Of a DNA stretch of 64,000 bases, positions 61,247 through 64,000 are shown in pieces. The notes beneath the pieces are model-generated. The model ran no database searches, was not told the DNA's origin, and saw nothing but the letters and a program-made list of their open reading frames with translations. A program made the position numbers and the translations under genes. How positions within the stretch are numbered: the first letter of the stretch is position 1; each line of letters begins with the position of its first letter. Origin of the DNA: Azospirillum picis (GTDB lineage: Bacteria > Pseudomonadota > Alphaproteobacteria > Azospirillales > Azospirillaceae); the NCBI RefSeq assembly GCF_017876115.1, contig NZ_JAGINO010000009.1, positions 124,001-188,000 of the forward strand, given 5' to 3'.

Positions 61247-62293
61247 ATGACCGAACCCTTCCATATCCCCCCGCTCCGCACCGCCCCCGATGGCACGCCG
61301 CGCCGCGTCGGGGTGGAGCTTGAATTCGCAGACCTGGACGCGCCGTCGGCCGCCGCCTGCGTGCACGAGCTGTTCGGTGGCACCGTCACCCGCGAGAACC
61401 CACACCGCTGCACGGTGAGCGGGACGACGCTGGGCGATTTCACCGTCGAGCTGGACATGCGCTCCGCCCATCCCGGCAAGGGCGGGGCGGCGGTGCTCGA
61501 TCCGCTGCGTCCGCTGTGGGGGAACATCGGCAGCCTGGTGATGCCCTTCGAGATCGCGGCGCCGCCGGTCTCCTTCGACCGGCTGCCCGATCTGGAGGCG
61601 CTGGTCGCCGCGCTGCGCGCCCGCGGCGCCGCCGGCACGGACGCCAGCCCGCTGTTCGCCTTCGGCCTGCACTTCAACCCCGAGGTCGCGCGGACCGACG
61701 GCAACTATGTCCTGGATCACCTGAAGGCGTTCCTGGTCCTGGCGCCCTGGCTCCGGCGCGAGATCCGCGTCGACCCGACCCGGCGCCTGTCCGGCTTCAT
61801 CGCCGCCTTCCCGCCGGCCTATGCGGCGCGGGTGGCCGACCCCGGCTACCGCCCGGAACTCGGGGGCCTGATCGACGACTATCTGGCCGACAACCCGACC
61901 CGAAACCGCGAGCTCGACCTGTTCCCGCTGTTCGCCTTCCTCGACCGCGACCGCCTGGCCGCGGCGATGCAGGACCCGCACATCCGGCCGCGTCCCACCT
62001 TCCACTACCGGCTGCCCAACGCGCGGCTGAGTGATCCGGCCTGGTCGCTGGCCGCCGACTGGAACCGCTGGGTGACGGTGGAGCGGCTGGCTGCCGACCG
62101 CGGCCTGCTGGACCGGCTGGGCGCCGACTACCGCGCGGCGGTCGAAGCACAGGCGCTGGGCACCTGGCCCGAGGCCGTCGATGCCTTCCTGTCGGCCAAT
62201 CCCGGCATCCATGGCCCTGTGCCCTATGATGGCGGCGACAGCCATGGCGGCGATGGGGACCATCCCCCGGCGTCGGCCCTCCGGACCGGCTGA
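61247..62293 (+). CDS. Putative amidoligase (COOH-NH2 ligase of the glutamine-synthetase-like fold)
   Basis: The 348-residue protein fits the amidoligase_2 family, a distant relative of gamma-glutamylcysteine/glutamine synthetases. Family features are VGVELEFADLD near the start (EXE metal ligands), TVELDMRSAH, PFEIAAPPVSF, and FGLHFNPEVA. These enzymes are predicted to join carboxyl and amino groups using ATP, but substrates are mostly unknown. The gene is followed 10 bases later by a class-I glutamine amidotransferase, a partnership known for this family from comparative genomics. The ATG at 61247 starts within a normal-looking leader. Confidence 0.75.
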   Translation: MTEPFHIPPLRTAPDGTPRRVGVELEFADLDAPSAAACVHELFGGTVTRENPHRCTVSGTTLGDFTVELDMRSAHPGKGGAAVLDPLRPLWGNIGSLVMPFEIAAPPVSFDRLPDLEALVAALRARGAAGTDASPLFAFGLHFNPEVARTDGNYVLDHLKAFLVLAPWLRREIRVDPTRRLSGFIAAFPPAYAARVADPGYRPELGGLIDDYLADNPTRNRELDLFPLFAFLDRDRLAAAMQDPHIRPRPTFHYRLPNARLSDPAWSLAADWNRWVTVERLAADRGLLDRLGADYRAAVEAQALGTWPEAVDAFLSANPGIHGPVPYDGGDSHGGDGDHPPASALRTG

Positions 62294-62303
62294 GGAGGCG
62301 CCC

Positions 62304-63083
62304 ATGGCCGCCATCGTCGGCAGGACCCGGCCGCTGGTCGGCATCACCGCATCCGTCCACGGCAGCCGCATCGCCGCGCTGGCGAACCGGCTGGCGCTCT
62401 GGCGTGCCGGCGCCTCGGCCGTCCGCATCACCGCGGAGGCCCCCTTCCCGATCGACCGGCTCGACGCGCTGGTGGTCGGGGGTGGCGACGACATCGACGC
62501 CTCCCTCTATGGCGAATCGGCCCGGCCGCACATCCGCATCGATCCCGAACGCGACCGGCTGGAGATGAGGGCGCTGGACTGCGCCGCCCGGCTCGGGCTG
62601 CCGGTGCTGGGCATCTGCCGGGGATCGCAGATGATCAACGTGCACCGCGGCGGCTCGCTCCACGTCGACATCCACGAGGTCTACGAGGAAGCCCCGCACA
62701 TGCGCACGGTGCTGCCGCGCAAGCGCATCTGGATCGAGCCGGACAGCCGCCTCTACCACATCCTCGGCATTGCGGAATGCCGGGTGAACGCCCTGCACCA
62801 CCAGTCGGTCGACCGGGTCGGCGAGGGGCTGCGCGTGGTCGCGCGTGAGCGGGCGGGCGTCGTCCAGGGCATTGAGGCCCCGGCTGAGCCCTTCCTGATC
62901 GGCGTGCAATGGCATCCGGAATATCTGGTCGGCGATTCGCGCCAGCAGGGCCTGTTCCGCCGTCTGGTCGCCACCGCCGCCGGAACCGCCCCAGGCGACG
63001 AGTTCGGGGGCGAGTTCGGCAACGCGTTTACCGAGGACGACGCCGGGCAGGCGGCACGCGACCGCATCCGCGTGTCCGGCTGA
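62304..63083 (+). CDS. Class I glutamine amidotransferase / gamma-glutamyl-GABA hydrolase family (peptidase C26)
   Basis: The 259-residue protein has the C26 core: catalytic Cys105 in VLGICRGSQMINV, His204 and Glu206 in VQWHPEY, and the substrate segment VVGGGDDIDASLYG. It resembles PuuD-type gamma-glutamyl hydrolases, which split gamma-glutamyl amide bonds. It begins 10 bases after the amidoligase stop with a GAGGAGG ribosome site, so the two are almost certainly one operon. It could release the product of the ligase or supply ammonia to it. The C-terminal ~40 residues are acidic and nonconserved. Confidence 0.88.
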   Translation: MAAIVGRTRPLVGITASVHGSRIAALANRLALWRAGASAVRITAEAPFPIDRLDALVVGGGDDIDASLYGESARPHIRIDPERDRLEMRALDCAARLGLPVLGICRGSQMINVHRGGSLHVDIHEVYEEAPHMRTVLPRKRIWIEPDSRLYHILGIAECRVNALHHQSVDRVGEGLRVVARERAGVVQGIEAPAEPFLIGVQWHPEYLVGDSRQQGLFRRLVATAAGTAPGDEFGGEFGNAFTEDDAGQAARDRIRVSG

Positions 63084-63275
63084 ACAGCCGCGAGCACGCC
63101 ACCGATACGCCACCGATACGACGGTTCTCCGCTGCGATGCCCCCAGCCCCCGACCCCCGCCCCCGGCGGCTGCGGATCGCGGCTGAAGGCCATGGGAACG
63201 GCATTGCACACTCCCGGAACGCGACAGGCGCCGCCGGAGGGATGGCTCCGGGGCGCCTGTTCGCTGAAGCGGTCG

Positions 63276-63320
63276 GCCGTCCTCCGTCTCCGGACCGATG
63301 ACCCGGAGACGGAGGACGGC
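63276..63320. terminator. Stem-loop downstream of the small secreted protein gene
   Basis: A perfect 18-bp inverted repeat (63276-63293 with 63303-63320, GCCGTCCTCCGTCTCCGG and its complement) has a 9-base loop. It lies between the convergent gene ends and can stop or protect both transcripts, but there is no T tract in either direction. Confidence 0.65.
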
Positions 63321-63336
63321 GACCCGATGGCGGTGC

Positions 63337-63696
63337 TTAGTTGCCGCCGCCGCCCGAGCCCTGGTCGGCACCGCAGTTCGGGGTGCCCGGCGGGCAGTGG
63401 GTGCCGGTCGCGGTCTGGTTGTCGCGCGGGATGTTGCTGCCGGTGTTGTTGCCCATGCCCGACGGGGCGGTGGTGACGCCCGGAACCGGCGAGGTCGTCG
63501 AGCTGCCGCTGTAGGTGCCGGTCGTGCCGCCGGTGGAGCCGGCCTGCGGCGAGGTGGTGGCGCCCGGAGCGGTGTGGACGACACCGTCCGGCCCCACGCG
63601 GGTGGTGCCGTCCATGGTGTTTCCGGTGGTCTGGGCCATGGCCGAACCTGCCATCAGGATCACGGCCGAAACGGCGCCGATCATCAGGTTACGCAT
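63337..63696 (-). CDS. Small secreted low-complexity protein
   Basis: The 119-residue protein has a signal peptide (MIGAVSAVILMAGSAMA, cleaved near residue 22). The mature part is almost wholly Gly/Thr/Ser/Pro, with TGNTMDGTTRVGPDGVV near its start and repeated GTT/STT turns. The C-terminus is CPPGTPNCGAD followed by GSGGGGN, where the two Cys could form a disulphide. It resembles small disordered envelope proteins; no function is known. It is the last feature supported before the right edge. Confidence 0.7.
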   Translation of the reverse strand: MRNLMIGAVSAVILMAGSAMAQTTGNTMDGTTRVGPDGVVHTAPGATTSPQAGSTGGTTGTYSGSSTTSPVPGVTTAPSGMGNNTGSNIPRDNQTATGTHCPPGTPNCGADQGSGGGGN

Positions 63697-64000
63697 CCTC
63701 GAACTCCTTCATGGTGGCAACGCCTGCAGATGGGCGTCTTTTCCGAACGGCACGGATCTGATGCCGATGACCGGCTCCGCACCCCGTTCGCCGATATTCA
63801 ACAAAGCAATCCCGAGTTGGTTTCGTGTGAAGCGTTGACATTGCGCGGAAACCATGCAGGGGCGTTTGGCGAGGGGAAGTCCCCTTCGGCGTGACCCGGA
63901 CGCCCCGCCGCCGCCGCGGGAACAACGTCGCGACGCATGGGTTCAAGGCCCGGGGCGAAAGGCCCGCCCGCCGGACAGCGTTCGCCGGTATGACAACGCC
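63697..64000. other. Right-edge intergenic region
   Basis: These 304 bases hold the leader of the minus-strand secreted-protein gene. I found no other convincing ORF, hairpin or repeat. An 85-codon minus-strand frame at 63689-63946 looks non-coding. Confidence 0.35.

Noticed and set aside
63689..63946. 85-codon minus-strand frame at the right edge
   Set aside because: It overlaps the start of the secreted-protein gene, has a basic shadow-like composition and lacks a ribosome site.

Overview
The window is about 64 kb of very GC-rich DNA with strong third-position G/C bias and tightly packed genes on both strands. Gene content points to an alphaproteobacterial diazotroph of the Azospirillum/Rhodospirillales type. 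The indicators are a ChrR-type anti-sigma/ECF pair, a citramalate synthase, many large hybrid sensor kinases, an orphan MCP, TRAP and peptide binding proteins, and above all a cowN gene, which protects nitrogenase from carbon monoxide. No rRNA, tRNA, CRISPR array, transposase or prophage was seen. This looks like ordinary chromosome (or chromid) with one small foreign-looking gene.

Layout. 0-5 kb: a partial LysR regulator divergent from an EamA exporter, a GlcD-like FAD dehydrogenase, and leuC followed by a strong terminator. 5-8 kb (minus strand): a PhnA-type zinc-ribbon protein, an orphan LivH-like permease with a lipoprotein-type N-terminus, and asd. 8-12.5 kb: a peptide-type ABC binding protein, an isochorismatase-like hydrolase divergent from a LysR gene, and an alpha/beta hydrolase overlapping that LysR gene. 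12.5-16.4 kb: the def-fmt-truA operon (minus strand), then overlapping cobS and a cobC-like phosphatase (plus strand). 16.4-25 kb: a PNPOx-fold stress protein, an RhlE-type helicase, mtgA, a DinG-like Fe-S helicase, an MCP and an AEC transporter. 25-30.4 kb: a TerB-like protein, a 3-hydroxyisobutyrate dehydrogenase-type enzyme, cimA, a VUT-like membrane protein and the rpoE-chrR pair.

30.6-38.6 kb is one long minus-strand unit: hybrid kinase with Hpt, then a REC-GGDEF diguanylate cyclase, then two consecutive MoeA-like genes, the second fused to a periplasmic-binding-protein-like domain. 38.9-41.4 kb holds a soluble PQQ-type sugar dehydrogenase, cowN and an RcoM-like haem-PAS/LytTR regulator. 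Two copies of a 12-bp direct repeat spaced 20 bp apart lie between rcoM and cowN. 41.4-56.5 kb: trmJ, lpxD, a cupin, an OmpA-family protein, an orphan DctP, two coiled-coil membrane proteins, acs, EVE and YciI proteins, an exonuclease, a Nudix hydrolase, a methyltransferase and acnA. 56.5-57.8 kb: a lower-GC nucleotidyltransferase-fold gene whose leader has two perfect palindromes, one of them covering its start codon. 57.8-64 kb: a second hybrid kinase, an amidoligase/glutamine-amidotransferase pair, and a small secreted low-complexity protein.

The most interesting systems are four. The first is the RcoM-CowN carbon-monoxide response module with candidate operator repeats. The second is the amidoligase/GATase pair, a predicted amide-ligation pathway with unknown substrate. 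The third is the GSU2403-like nucleotidyltransferase with a hairpin leader. The fourth is the translational coupling of a c-di-GMP signalling protein to two unusual MoeA-family proteins. All functional statements rest on motif recognition and remembered family features; no database search was run.
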